A stretch of 64,000 nucleotides of DNA. Source: Aquimarina spongiae (GTDB lineage: Bacteria; Bacteroidota; Bacteroidia; Flavobacteriales; Flavobacteriaceae). The notes under the pieces are model-generated. The model had not been told where the DNA came from and did no database searches. It was given only the letters and a program-made list of their open reading frames with translations. The position numbers and the translations under genes are program-made. How positions within the stretch are numbered: position 1 is the stretch's first letter; each line of letters starts with the position of its first letter. The DNA is taken from NCBI RefSeq assembly GCF_900141785.1, contig NZ_FQYP01000005.1, positions 248,001-312,000 on the forward strand. Reading direction: 5' to 3'. Positions 1-8,334 of this stretch are shown here, piece after piece.

Positions 1-2
1 TA

Positions 3-308
3 GGAACTGGGATGAGCGCTGAAGCTACATCCTGGCTTATTGATCAGGGTATAAAGGTAATGGGTATAGATTCTTGGGGTTGGGATCTTCCGCTTCCGTA
101 TTTGGTTAAAAAAGCTAAAGAAACAAATGACCCAGAATTGTTTTGGGAAGCTCATTTGGTGGGGCGGGATAAGGAGTACTGTCATATGGAACAATTGGTA
201 AATTTGGATGCGCTTCCGTATACCGGTTTTAAGATAGCCGTGTTTCCATTAAAAATTGTTGGGGCATCGGCTGCTCCGGCTAGGGTGGTTGCAATGCTCG
301 AAGAATAA
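3..308 (+). CDS. Cyclase family protein (kynurenine formamidase-like), C-terminal part
   Basis: The frame is open from base 3, so the window edge cuts the 5' end and about 101 codons remain. The visible part has the features of the C-terminal half of the cyclase family (PF04199): a WLIDQGIKVMGIDSWGWD-type segment, then AHLVGRDKEYCHMEQL and the closing GFKIAVFPLKIVGASAAPAR stretch. Family members are metal-dependent amidohydrolases acting on N-formylkynurenine, isatin or similar amides; the substrate here cannot be told. The N-terminal metal-binding HxGTHxD motif lies outside the window. The ATG at base 12 is internal and not the true start. Confidence 0.82.
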   Translation, partial: GTGMSAEATSWLIDQGIKVMGIDSWGWDLPLPYLVKKAKETNDPELFWEAHLVGRDKEYCHMEQLVNLDALPYTGFKIAVFPLKIVGASAAPARVVAMLEE

Positions 309-342
309 TTGTGTTAGGGATTATCAAAAACATGTACAATAT

Positions 343-837
343 ATGAATACACCAAAAGTAAGGCTAACCTTAGACCGATTTGACATTATTATAGAAATAC
401 TCGGTGTTTTAGGGGTAGTATTATTGATCGCACTGCCTATTTTACATTATAATGATTTACCAGAATCTATTCCCCGTCATTATGGAGTTGATGGTGAACC
501 TGATGGCTTTGGTCAAAAAAATGTAATTTGGACCTTACCCCTTGTGGGGATAGCTTTATATATAGGATTGAGTGTTTTAACTCGATATCCTCATTTGTTT
601 AATTATCCAAATGATATCACCGAAGAAAACAAGGTAAGACAATATACCATAGGTGCCAAAATGGTACGAACGATAAAAACCATTATTATGGGTAGTTTTA
701 CTTATATCATTTACATCACCATTCAAAATGCTTTATACGGTAAACAGGGGTTAGGAAACTACTTTTTGATCGTTTTTCTTGGATTAATTTTTGGTGCAAT
801 AGGTTATTTTATTTTTCAATCTGTAAAGAAACAATAG
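343..837 (+). CDS. DUF1648 domain membrane protein
   Basis: Protein of 164 residues. An upstream in-frame ATG at 256 would overlap the preceding gene, so the ATG at 343 is preferred. After a first membrane helix (about residues 15-35) comes LPESIPRHYGVDGEPDGFG, the hallmark of DUF1648, a domain found in SdpI-like membrane proteins. Three further hydrophobic segments follow, giving a four-helix inner-membrane protein. The function is not established; in Bacillus the SdpI protein carrying this domain confers toxin immunity, but nothing here shows a toxin partner. The next gene starts five bases after the stop, so the two are probably co-transcribed. Confidence 0.75.
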   Translation: MNTPKVRLTLDRFDIIIEILGVLGVVLLIALPILHYNDLPESIPRHYGVDGEPDGFGQKNVIWTLPLVGIALYIGLSVLTRYPHLFNYPNDITEENKVRQYTIGAKMVRTIKTIIMGSFTYIIYITIQNALYGKQGLGNYFLIVFLGLIFGAIGYFIFQSVKKQ

Positions 838-842
838 ATAAG

Positions 843-1322
843 ATGAGAACAGCATATCAACTTGCCAGGCACTTTAAAGAGGCTTTCTATGGTCCAAATA
901 TGACAGGTAGTAATCTCAATCAACAACTCGAAGGTGTTACCTGGCAGCAAGCTACTGTCCAATTATATGATCTAAATACTATTGCTATATTGGTATATCA
1001 TATTGGTTATTATATAGGGGGTGTGCTTGAAGTGCTGAAAGGAGGGGAGCTTACGATACGAGATAAGTATAGTTTTGATTGCCCTGTCATCGACTCTGAA
1101 GAAAGCTGGCAATCCTTATTGGAGAAAACTTGGAGGGAAGTAGATGAATTTACCGAACTTTTAGGTAAACTATCTGAAGAACAATTACAAAAAAGTTTTG
1201 TGGATGAAAAATATGGGAGTTACCACCGTAATATGATGGGAATTATAGAACATACCCATTATCATCTTGGACAAATTGCGATGATAAAGAAAATACTTCT
1301 GAATGGAAAGATGTTTAAGTAA
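843..1322 (+). CDS. DinB-fold protein (DUF1572-like)
   Basis: Protein of 159 residues with the DinB four-helix-bundle pattern: His53 in VYHIGYYIGG and the C-terminal HTHYH motif (His137, His139, His141) are placed like the metal-binding histidines of the DinB/YfiT superfamily. Members are induced by DNA damage or act as thiol-dependent S-transferases; the activity of this one is unknown. It follows the DUF1648 gene by five bases. A second DinB-fold gene sits about 1.6 kb downstream (2901-3425), with low similarity by eye. Confidence 0.72.
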   Translation: MRTAYQLARHFKEAFYGPNMTGSNLNQQLEGVTWQQATVQLYDLNTIAILVYHIGYYIGGVLEVLKGGELTIRDKYSFDCPVIDSEESWQSLLEKTWREVDEFTELLGKLSEEQLQKSFVDEKYGSYHRNMMGIIEHTHYHLGQIAMIKKILLNGKMFK

Positions 1323-1344
1323 AGTAAATATAAGCTAACACAGA

Positions 1345-2324
1345 ATGAATATAAAATTATTTCTTATTCTGCTTTTTGTTGGGATTCAAGTGAATTCTCA
1401 GGTTTTCAAAAGTTATGAGGAAGCATTAACAAGAGCAGGAGAGGTTGAGCGTTTAATTTTGATGGATAAGAGTTCTAATTCGAATCTAATAGATTATCGA
1501 ATTCAGGAATTCAGGAATTCAGGAATTTGACAGAATTACATATTAGGTTGGCTTCAAGCCAAAATATACCCTCAGAGATTAATCAATTTACACAATTAAA
1601 ACACTTATATATTACATTAGATGTTGATACTAATTTTCCTCAAGAAATATTCAAGATAAAGTCATTAAAAACCTTAAATATTTCTTCAAAAGAACTGATT
1701 TCTATTCCAGCAGGAATTGGAGAATTGATCAATTTGGAGAGATTAACTATTTCAAGTCCAAAATTGAAATATATCCCAACAGATTTAAATGAATTGGTTA
1801 ATTTAAAATATCTAGTTGTTTCAGGTACTTCAGACCTTATTTTTCCTAAAAGTCTTGATCAACTATGCAAACTTGAAGAATTTAGTTGGGGAAATGCGGT
1901 TAGATTTCCAAAGGAAATATTTCAAATACAGTCATTAAAACGAGTTGCTTTTTCCTCAGCCAAATTTCGGTATTTACCTGAAGGCTTTATAAATTTATAT
2001 AATCTGGAACACTTAAGTATTAATGGAGGTGCTTTGGATCTTTTATCTGATGACTTTTGTAATTTAAGATCATTAAAAATATTGGATTTACATTCTACAA
2101 AACTGAATAAGATACCTTATTGTATTTCTGAATTACCATCTTTAATTTCTATAAACATACAGTTTAATACAGAGTTTCGTGACTATGATAATTTGTTAAG
2201 AATAGTGAAAAAATCAAATTCAATAGAATGGATACATATCGATGGAACCAACTATAAAAAAGAAATATTGGATAAGTTAAAAAAAGAGACGGTTAACATT
2301 GATGTAATTGATTTGTTAAATTAG
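1345..2324 (+). pseudogene. Exported leucine-rich-repeat protein gene, frameshifted by an 8-bp repeat unit
   Basis: Reading from the ATG at 1345 gives a signal peptide (residues 1-18, ending NSQ) and a short mature start, then a stop after 61 codons. The other frame continues to 2324 as roughly nine leucine-rich repeats of about 23 residues (xxLxxLxIxxxxLxxIPxxIxxL). At the junction, ATTCAGGA occurs three times in tandem (1501-1524). Removing one copy restores one open frame of 323 residues, reading I-Q-E-F-R-N-L-T-E-L-H across the join. So the gene is either a recent pseudogene or switched by slippage. The role of the intact protein is unknown; LRR exoproteins usually bind proteins or glycans. 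Confidence 0.8.
1501..1524 (+). repeat. Tandem 8-bp repeat ATTCAGGA x3 inside the LRR gene
   Basis: Three perfect head-to-tail copies of ATTCAGGA are followed by a degenerate fourth unit, ATTTGACA. The unit is not a multiple of three, so copy number sets the reading frame. Two copies would make the leucine-rich-repeat gene continuous; three copies, as here, truncate it after 61 codons. Confidence 0.9.
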
Positions 2325-2398
2325 ATCATAGAGAAAAATGTTGTTCTATATTGAAAGAGAAATAACAAAGAGAAAATTATATAGATAACAGTATAAGA

Positions 2399-2875
2399 AT
2401 GAAAGAACCCATTACATCCACAAAGGTTTCTATGATGATTCGGAAACCTGTTACTAAAGTATTTGAAGCCTTTATCGATCCGGCGATTACCACAAAATTC
2501 TGGTTTACCCGAAGTTCTGGGAAACTGAAAGAAGGTGAAAAACTGATATGGGGCTGGGATATGTACAATGTAGAGGCACCGGTATTGGTTAGAAAAATTA
2601 CACCTAATAGAACCATAGAGATCGAATGGGGAGAAGGACAAGACCATTCTCTGGTAACCTGGGGTTTTGATGCGATTACCGAAAAAGATACTTATGTTAC
2701 CATTACTAATGCTGAATTGAAAGGTCAGGGAGATAAGCTGATTCACCTATTGATCGATACAACGGGAGGATTCACTATGGTGCTAGCGGGACTAAAAGCC
2801 TGGTTGGAGCATGGGATACAACTTCATTTGGTAGGAGACAAGTTTCCTAAAGAACTTAGAGATAGACAAAGTTAA
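2399..2875 (+). CDS. SRPBCC (AHSA1-like) domain protein
   Basis: Protein of 158 residues covering one START-like/AHSA1 fold. The N-terminal VSMMIRKPVTKVFEAFIDPAITTKFWFTRSSG segment matches the usual opening of the family (a strand, then a helix with the pattern VWEAFTDPE..), with GEKLIWGWDMY and the C-terminal helix GGFTMVLAGLKAWLEHG following. Such domains bind hydrophobic ligands or act as Hsp90 co-chaperones; the ligand here is unknown. It is followed 25 bases later by a DinB-fold gene and an exported protein in the same direction, which suggests a short operon. Confidence 0.75.
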   Translation: MKEPITSTKVSMMIRKPVTKVFEAFIDPAITTKFWFTRSSGKLKEGEKLIWGWDMYNVEAPVLVRKITPNRTIEIEWGEGQDHSLVTWGFDAITEKDTYVTITNAELKGQGDKLIHLLIDTTGGFTMVLAGLKAWLEHGIQLHLVGDKFPKELRDRQS

Positions 2876-2900
2876 AAATGACTAAGCATAGAGATTTTAT

Positions 2901-3425
2901 ATGACATTTGACATCGACAAATCAATAGAAATTTTAGAAAGAACACCTCTGGTATTGGAAATGCTATTAGATGGATTATCCGATGAATGGACAAAGAATA
3001 ATGAAGGACCAAAAAGTTGGAGCCCATATGAAATCGTAGGCCATTTGATTCATGGTGAAAAGACAGATTGGGTAACAAGAGCAAAGGTGATTTTGTCTGA
3101 AAGTGAAAACAAAACATTTATACCTTTTGATCGATTTGCGCAATTACAAACCAATCAACAAACCCCTCTTAAAGATTTATTGAAAGCTTTCAAGGAATTA
3201 AGAGACAAAAATCTGGAAGAACTCAAAGCGATGCAAATTGATGCCGCCAAATTAAGAATGAAAGGAGTGCATCCAGAGCTAGGAGAGGCCAATTTAAAAG
3301 AGCTATTATCTACCTGGGTGGTGCATGATTTAGGCCATATTTCTCAAATTACCAGAGTCATGGCCAAACAGTATAAAAGCGAGGTAGGCCCCTGGGAAGC
3401 GTATTTAGGAATACTTAAAAAGTAA
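2901..3425 (+). CDS. DinB family protein (DinB_2/YfiT type)
   Basis: Protein of 174 residues. His48 in the motif VGHLIHGE, and His142 and His146 in WVVHDLGHISQ, form the metal triad typical of DinB_2/YfiT proteins. The SWSPYEIVGHL segment is the characteristic family start. These proteins are putative metal-dependent hydrolases or thiol S-transferases; no substrate can be named. It lies eight bases upstream of an exported protein gene. Confidence 0.8.
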   Translation: MTFDIDKSIEILERTPLVLEMLLDGLSDEWTKNNEGPKSWSPYEIVGHLIHGEKTDWVTRAKVILSESENKTFIPFDRFAQLQTNQQTPLKDLLKAFKELRDKNLEELKAMQIDAAKLRMKGVHPELGEANLKELLSTWVVHDLGHISQITRVMAKQYKSEVGPWEAYLGILKK

Positions 3426-3433
3426 AATAATAT

Positions 3434-3937
3434 ATGAGAAGTAATACATTACATAGAACATGGAAACCTTTTTTGTGGATTGCAATGGTTTTCTTCACCT
3501 TCAATCTAGGATATAGCCAATCGGTAAGCGAAGAGAAAATGGGAAATCTGAGTTTTATGATCGGAGAATGGATTGGTACATCCAGTATTTTTCAAAAAGA
3601 TAGTATTGTAAAAGTACCCGCATATGAAAAGGTAGCGTACAAACTGGATAAAAATATCATTACTATTGACTTGAAATCTCAGTCACTGCAATTACATACG
3701 GTAATCCATTATGATGAAAAGGAAGGATCTTATTATTATACACCATATTCCAAAGGAAGAGGAGGTAAGAAATACAAAGGAATTTATCAGGATGGAAAAT
3801 TCATTGTTGCTTTTAGCCAAAGTAAAAGAATCGTTTTTGGGTTAACTGAAGAAGGGCATTTTATAGAATATGGAGAACAACTCAAAAACGGAGAGTGGCA
3901 AAAATATTTTGAAGACATATTGCAAAAAGCACCATAG
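3434..3937 (+). CDS. Exported lipocalin/DUF1579-like protein
   Basis: Protein of 167 residues with an N-terminal signal peptide (about residues 1-29, cleavage after GYSQ). The mature start LSFMIGEWIGTSS resembles the conserved FLxGxW opening of small beta-barrel families such as DUF1579 or nitrobindin-like proteins. The remainder alternates short beta-strand segments with glycine turns, consistent with a small barrel. The function is unknown and the family call is tentative. A terminator hairpin follows. Confidence 0.55.
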   Translation: MRSNTLHRTWKPFLWIAMVFFTFNLGYSQSVSEEKMGNLSFMIGEWIGTSSIFQKDSIVKVPAYEKVAYKLDKNIITIDLKSQSLQLHTVIHYDEKEGSYYYTPYSKGRGGKKYKGIYQDGKFIVAFSQSKRIVFGLTEEGHFIEYGEQLKNGEWQKYFEDILQKAP

Positions 3938-3974
3938 CATTTGTATCTATTGAACATTTCTAGTATTATAAGCT

Positions 3975-4014
3975 ACAAAAGGATAAGCATATTAGAATGT
4001 TTATCCTTTTTTGT
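3975..4014. terminator. Terminator hairpin between convergent genes
   Basis: The stem AAAAGGATAA (3977-3986) pairs with TTATCCTTTT (4001-4010), followed by further T residues. It lies between the plus-strand exported protein gene and the converging minus-strand operon, so it may act in both directions. Confidence 0.75.
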
Positions 4015-4021
4015 ATAGTAA

Positions 4022-4369
4022 TCATGGATTATAATACATCAATTTTTTCTGTTTCGCCTTGAGTAGTTTATGATTTGTTTTTACAATACTGTTGATTCCA
4101 AAAAGGAGGATCAAGGTAATCCCTACAAATATTGGACCTTTGGGTACGTTAATTATTCCTTCGGTACCCAAAAAGAACTTGTAAGTAACAAAGGTTGTAA
4201 TCAACCCAAGAAAGGAACAAGCGATAAGTACACTTTTGAAAGATCCTAAAAAGGATGCTTTTTTCAGTTCTTTTTCCGTGTCAATACGATGCATCAAATG
4301 GTTTAAAAAATCATCAGAGGTTGCTACCGTACTTTTGCTGATGATCTTTTTTAGTTCTTCTTCTTTCAT
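4022..4369 (-). CDS. Small membrane protein downstream of the ECF sigma gene, possible anti-sigma
   Basis: Protein of 115 residues whose start overlaps the stop of the sigma factor gene by four bases (ATGA), which indicates translational coupling. About 40 charged residues at the N terminus are followed by two hydrophobic segments (about 44-64 and 77-95) and a basic tail. The layout of a soluble N-terminal helix then membrane helices, directly after an ECF sigma gene, is that of many small flavobacterial anti-sigma-like proteins. No recognisable zinc anti-sigma HxxxCxxC motif is present, so the role is inferred from position only. Confidence 0.6.
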   Translation of the reverse strand: MKEEELKKIISKSTVATSDDFLNHLMHRIDTEKELKKASFLGSFKSVLIACSFLGLITTFVTYKFFLGTEGIINVPKGPIFVGITLILLFGINSIVKTNHKLLKAKQKKLMYYNP

Positions 4370-4968
4370 AATAAATGTTTTAAATCAGGCCCTAATAATT
4401 GTTTTAACTCAAATAACATATTTTCTCTACCACGGTGTAAGTCTACTTTAATTTTGGAAGTCTTAAACCCCGTGATTTTTTCAATTTCTTTGATTTTTAA
4501 TTCACTTAAATAGAACAAACGCAATAGCAAAGACTCATCTGGTCGTAGTCGTTCTAAAGCAAGGTTGATGTACTTTTTTTGATCTGCTTCATCAATACTA
4601 CTTTTGTCGACTATTGGTATTTCTGCGGTTTGTTCATCCAGTGCAAAAGTGCTTTTCCGCTTTTTTAATTCATTATAGCTTGTGTTTACCACAATTCTAT
4701 ATAACCAGGTGGTAAAGGAAGATTTGAATTTAAAGGTATGTATTTTATGATACACCTTTACAAATACGTCTTGTAAGACGTCCTCTGCCAAATTGTGATC
4801 TTTCAGAATTGAAATAGCAAGAGATAGTGATACATCTTTATGCACATAAACAAGTTGTCTAAATGCCGATGCATCACCATCATTAATTTTACGGATTAAC
4901 TCGTAATCTCTTTGTACTGGGCTATTTTTCAAGTCGCTTTCTGATAAAGTGTGCCAATACCAATCCAC
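4366..4968 (-). CDS. RNA polymerase sigma factor, ECF subfamily
   Basis: Protein of 200 residues. Sigma region 2 runs from about residue 36 to 105 (AFRQLVYVHKD, then AEDVLQDVFVKVYHKIHTF and TWLYRIVVNTSYNELKKRK). Region 4 is at about 130-190 (LRPDESLLLRLFYLSELKIKEIEKITG with a helix-turn-helix SKIKVDLHRGRENM). It would direct RNA polymerase to a small regulon, normally under a membrane-bound partner. The only good ATG lies 47 bases inside the upstream gene, a long overlap; no alternative start codon occurs before region 2. It is coupled to the small membrane protein gene behind it. Confidence 0.9.
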   Translation of the reverse strand: MDWYWHTLSESDLKNSPVQRDYELIRKINDGDASAFRQLVYVHKDVSLSLAISILKDHNLAEDVLQDVFVKVYHKIHTFKFKSSFTTWLYRIVVNTSYNELKKRKSTFALDEQTAEIPIVDKSSIDEADQKKYINLALERLRPDESLLLRLFYLSELKIKEIEKITGFKTSKIKVDLHRGRENMLFELKQLLGPDLKHLL

Positions 4969-5251
4969 CTGCTGCGAATACCAAAATAGTACCCCATACC
5001 AATAAATCCATAGTGTCTTCAGTGATCTTCATCGTGGTAAAGATAGACGAGGTGAGTAGTCCGATACCAAGTCCAAATACAATACAACCAATATCAAGGT
5101 ATTTGAATTTACTATTTTGTTGTTCTTGATAGATACCATGCTCCATCATGGTTTTTTTGATAAGGTATGTATATCGGGCTATAATAAATATTACAAGGAT
5201 AATAGCTACTATGATTGATAGGATAGCTAAAAGTTCATTTAAACTGTTCAT
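4922..5251 (-). CDS. DUF6249-like small membrane protein
   Basis: Protein of 109 residues with three hydrophobic segments (about 7-27, 55-75 and 84-103) and a short basic loop between the first two. The pattern, including a Met-rich KTMMEHGIYQEQQNSKFKYLD linker, resembles DUF6249 proteins often found beside ECF sigma factors in Bacteroidota. The function is unknown. It sits 19 bases after the serine hydrolase gene and overlaps the sigma gene by 47 bases, so all four minus-strand genes look like one operon. Confidence 0.6.
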   Translation of the reverse strand: MNSLNELLAILSIIVAIILVIFIIARYTYLIKKTMMEHGIYQEQQNSKFKYLDIGCIVFGLGIGLLTSSIFTTMKITEDTMDLLVWGTILVFAAGGLVLAHFIRKRLEK

Positions 5252-5270
5252 ATTTTTGATTTTTTAATTT

Positions 5271-6371
5271 TTAAAAGTGTTCTCCTAATAGTTGTTCTAT
5301 ACTTTCTAACAGCGGGAATAAATTATTAGAATTCCCAAAGATTACAAAACCATATTCTTGTTTTGGTATGAACATGGCATATGCCTGAAAATCCTGATTA
5401 TTCCCTGTATGCAAATGCATCAATCCGTTTGGAGTTGGTTTTTGCGCAAACCCAAGACCCCAACCCGTTTGTCCGGTTTCTTTTAATAATTTGTTGTCCG
5501 CTTTAAAATGATTGTGTTCTTTCAGCATTTCATCTCGGGTAGATGTTTGGATGTGTTTAGGATTCATCATTTCGATTAGAAATAGGGCGTAATCATGTGC
5601 AGTTGAGTGTAAACTAAACCCTGGACCTACTTTTTTGAATCTATTGATCTCTGGATTGACTTTGCCGTCAATATGCCCAATGGCCATATCTTTTTCGTAG
5701 ATGGTGTCCCAAGTGTACAAGCTATGGAGCATTCCGATAGGTTTTGCGGCTTCCTTGATAAAAAGACTATCCAGTTTTTTACCCCATCCAAGACCTAATT
5801 TGGTACCAAAAGCAGCTCCCAGGTGTTGATACGCCTCACCCGAGTACGAAAATCCCGTTCCAGGTTCAAATGCAATTTTGATGGGTTTACCCTTTACCCA
5901 ATTAGGGATTCCTGTTCCGTGAGATAGCACAATGCGTGGGGTTAGTTTTGCATAAGCTTCCATAGACTCGGGTGCAACAACGCCTTCAGGAAAAATTGCT
6001 TTTAGGTATGGGTAAAAGGGTTCGTCTAGATCTAATCGTTCTGTTTCTGCCATTTGCATCAAAAAATAAGCAAATAGAGGTTTAGACAAAGAAGCTGCTT
6101 CAAATACTGTGTTTTTGGTTACGGGCACCTTCGTTTTTAAACTTGTGACTCCAAATGCTTTGTTGTATACAATTTGATTTTGATTCACAATCGCGATAGA
6201 AACACCTGGTATACCAATAGAATCCATAGCTTTCTGTAGTTTCTGATCCAATTGTTGAGCTTGGATTTGTCTTCCATCGGGGACCTTAAACGAGGTCAGT
6301 TCTGATTGTCCAAAAGAGGAGCAATAACAGAGTACAAAAAGTACTAGAGTATATATTTTTAAAATATTCAT
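5271..6371 (-). CDS. Exported serine hydrolase (class C beta-lactamase fold)
   Basis: Protein of 366 residues from the ATG at 6371, which begins a clear signal peptide (residues 1-21, ending SFG); an upstream ATG at 6428 would bury it. It has the penicillin-binding-protein-like fold: the nucleophile motif Ser94-Leu-Ser-Lys97, a Tyr176-Ser-Gly second motif, and HTG near the C terminus in place of KTG. Such enzymes are periplasmic esterases, D-aminopeptidases or beta-lactamase-like hydrolases; the substrate cannot be read from sequence. It is the first gene of a minus-strand operon with an ECF sigma factor, which hints at a link to envelope stress (inference). Confidence 0.85.
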   Translation of the reverse strand: MNILKIYTLVLFVLCYCSSFGQSELTSFKVPDGRQIQAQQLDQKLQKAMDSIGIPGVSIAIVNQNQIVYNKAFGVTSLKTKVPVTKNTVFEAASLSKPLFAYFLMQMAETERLDLDEPFYPYLKAIFPEGVVAPESMEAYAKLTPRIVLSHGTGIPNWVKGKPIKIAFEPGTGFSYSGEAYQHLGAAFGTKLGLGWGKKLDSLFIKEAAKPIGMLHSLYTWDTIYEKDMAIGHIDGKVNPEINRFKKVGPGFSLHSTAHDYALFLIEMMNPKHIQTSTRDEMLKEHNHFKADNKLLKETGQTGWGLGFAQKPTPNGLMHLHTGNNQDFQAYAMFIPKQEYGFVIFGNSNNLFPLLESIEQLLGEHF

Positions 6372-6650
6372 GATGTCAAATTTTAATGTGATTAAAAAGT
6401 TCTTTGTGAATTCACGATCATTGGACAAAACGGAATTGAAAAAGGTTACAAAATAATTGTTTGCAACTAGATTTGCAGGTTTAATTATTTGTTTTCCAGT
6501 GATTAAGGTGTTTTTAAAAATAAAATGGATTAGGTTTTAGTAGAATGTTCTGTTTTATATATTTCGATTTTAATTACCTTTATAACACAAGGGAACTCGG
6601 TACTATTGAAATTCAACAACCGAAACCACCAATTGTGATCCAACAATTAT

Positions 6651-7505
6651 ATGAACAGGGATTTTATTCATATCAATGATTTTGTCATTTTGGTAGAAGA
6701 AGCGAGATCTAAGGTTACGACCGTAGATGCGTGCTATTTTGATGAACCTATAATTGCAGTAGCCTTTTATGGATCAGGTAATGTTGATCTATCGGTTACT
6801 TATAAAGAAAACCAAAAGGATTTTGTGTACACCAAAGGGTTGGCACTTTCTTTCTATGCAGATAAATTCGTAGAATTTAAACATACGGTTTCGGCTAACA
6901 AGAATTTGGAATGTATTGTGGTCGCCACCGCATTACGTCATCTTGAAAATTTACCAAATCAAGAAGGTGAAATTTTTACCGAGCTTCTTCAGGAATTGGT
7001 TCAACCTAAAGATCATTATGTCGAAGGACCAAGCTTTTTTATGACTCCAGAAATGGAACGTATCGTAGATGCTTTTTTTACGAATACCTATACGGGTAAA
7101 ACAAAAATGATGTTTTATCGAAGCCAGATCACCGCTTTACTTTCTCATTTTTTTGGTCAGCTGGCTTTGCTAAAGGATAAAGAAGCAAAACCCAATCATC
7201 GGGATAAATTAAATCGGGTAAGGGATATTTTACGTTCTGACCTAGAGAATCCACCTACACTTACCGAATTATCTAAGCAAATTGGGATCAATACTACCAA
7301 ACTTAAAAAAGAGTTCAAGGCAGTCTTTGGAGTTCCGGTCTTTAAATATCTTCAAAATGAACGATTAGATGCTGCTCATAAACTAATCAATGACAAAAAA
7401 GCTACTGTGCAAGAAGCTGCTTGGCAGGTAGGATATGATAGCTTAAGTTCTTTCTCTAATGCTTTTGCTAAAAAATTTGGGTATCGACCAAGTCAAATCA
7501 AGTAA
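6651..7505 (+). CDS. AraC family transcriptional regulator
   Basis: Protein of 284 residues. The C-terminal 90 residues hold the double helix-turn-helix of AraC regulators (PTLTELSKQIGINTTKLKKEF, then ATVQEAAWQVGYDSLSSFSNAF and the closing KKFGYRPSQ). The N-terminal part is a poorly conserved sensor domain without an obvious cupin metal motif. It is divergent from the serine hydrolase operon (279-bp shared region) and upstream of the DUF1772 and NmrA genes; either could be its target. This is inference from position. Confidence 0.88.
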   Translation: MNRDFIHINDFVILVEEARSKVTTVDACYFDEPIIAVAFYGSGNVDLSVTYKENQKDFVYTKGLALSFYADKFVEFKHTVSANKNLECIVVATALRHLENLPNQEGEIFTELLQELVQPKDHYVEGPSFFMTPEMERIVDAFFTNTYTGKTKMMFYRSQITALLSHFFGQLALLKDKEAKPNHRDKLNRVRDILRSDLENPPTLTELSKQIGINTTKLKKEFKAVFGVPVFKYLQNERLDAAHKLINDKKATVQEAAWQVGYDSLSSFSNAFAKKFGYRPSQIK

Positions 7506-7819
7506 TTCACTTTTGGAACAAATCTTACTTCTTTTGGGATAAATAATCCCAGCACTTTCTTCAGAATTTTGCTTCATCGAATCACAAAAACTGTAAACGA
7601 TGATAGCCGTACTCGAATATTTTCTAGGAACCATCACATTGTTCATGCCTTCTTCGGTTGAGGTTGAAGGCAACGCAACCGTTCAATCTTTTAGTCAAGG
7701 CAATTTACAAGTTGTAATTACTTCAGAAGTTGAATCCACCTTTAGGTCAATCACTGGAGAAAATTCTGTCACAATCATCTATAAAAATATCTAATTCAAT
7801 AACAGCAAAAACTATTCTT
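7506..7819. other. Intergenic stretch with a doubtful 64-codon frame
   Basis: Some 314 bases separate the AraC gene from the DUF1772 gene. A frame at 7600-7794 (64 codons, ATG start, weakly hydrophobic N terminus) fills much of it but matches nothing I recognise and has no clear ribosome binding site. A small inverted repeat, GGGAT-aaata-ATCCC, lies near 7538-7553. No good TAnnTTTG box was seen. Confidence 0.3.
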
Positions 7820-8314
7820 ATGGACATCACATTCAAATCTTTAGTATTACTCTTAAGTATTTTAGGCGTTGGATTAACGGCGGGACTTTGCTTTACCTGG
7901 TCCAATGCTATAACTACTGGCATTGGTCGATTGGATAATCTGGCATTTTTACAATCCTTTCAAGCCATGAACAGAGCCATTATCAACCCAAGCTTTTTGT
8001 TGGTCTTTTTTACTCCTTCGTTACTCCTTTTTTTGAACGTATATCTCCATAGAGACATGAATTCAAACATATTTTGGTCTTTTGTTATGGCGGCCTTATT
8101 GTTTTTTGTAGGAGTAGGCTTGGTTACCATATTTAAAAATGTACCTCTAAACGAAATGCTTGATAAAACTATTTTAAATCAAGCTTCAGCAAATCAATTA
8201 ACAGATTTACGAACTGCTTTCGAAAAACCATGGAATCGTTGGCATATGATTCGTACTGTGAGTTCATTTACGGCATTTGCCCTATTACTCACAGGTATTT
8301 TATTTCATAAATAG
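7820..8314 (+). CDS. DUF1772 (anthrone oxygenase-like) membrane protein
   Basis: Protein of 164 residues from the ATG at 7820; the frame is open further upstream but the first membrane helix begins right after this ATG. Four hydrophobic segments (about 5-25, 52-72, 83-102 and 143-162) and the motif GLTAGLCFTWSNAITTGIGRL fit DUF1772. The family includes fungal anthrone oxygenases and many unstudied bacterial membrane proteins. It is followed 20 bases later by an NmrA-type reductase gene, a pairing that suggests a joint role in quinone or small-aromatic metabolism, which remains inference. Confidence 0.72.
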   Translation: MDITFKSLVLLLSILGVGLTAGLCFTWSNAITTGIGRLDNLAFLQSFQAMNRAIINPSFLLVFFTPSLLLFLNVYLHRDMNSNIFWSFVMAALLFFVGVGLVTIFKNVPLNEMLDKTILNQASANQLTDLRTAFEKPWNRWHMIRTVSSFTAFALLLTGILFHK

Positions 8315-8334
8315 TAATAATTAAAAACAAAAAA

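Noticed and set aside
1501-1524. Start of a CRISPR-like or longer satellite array
   Set aside because: The unit is only 8 bp, there are three copies without spacers, and the array stops inside the gene; it is a simple tandem repeat.
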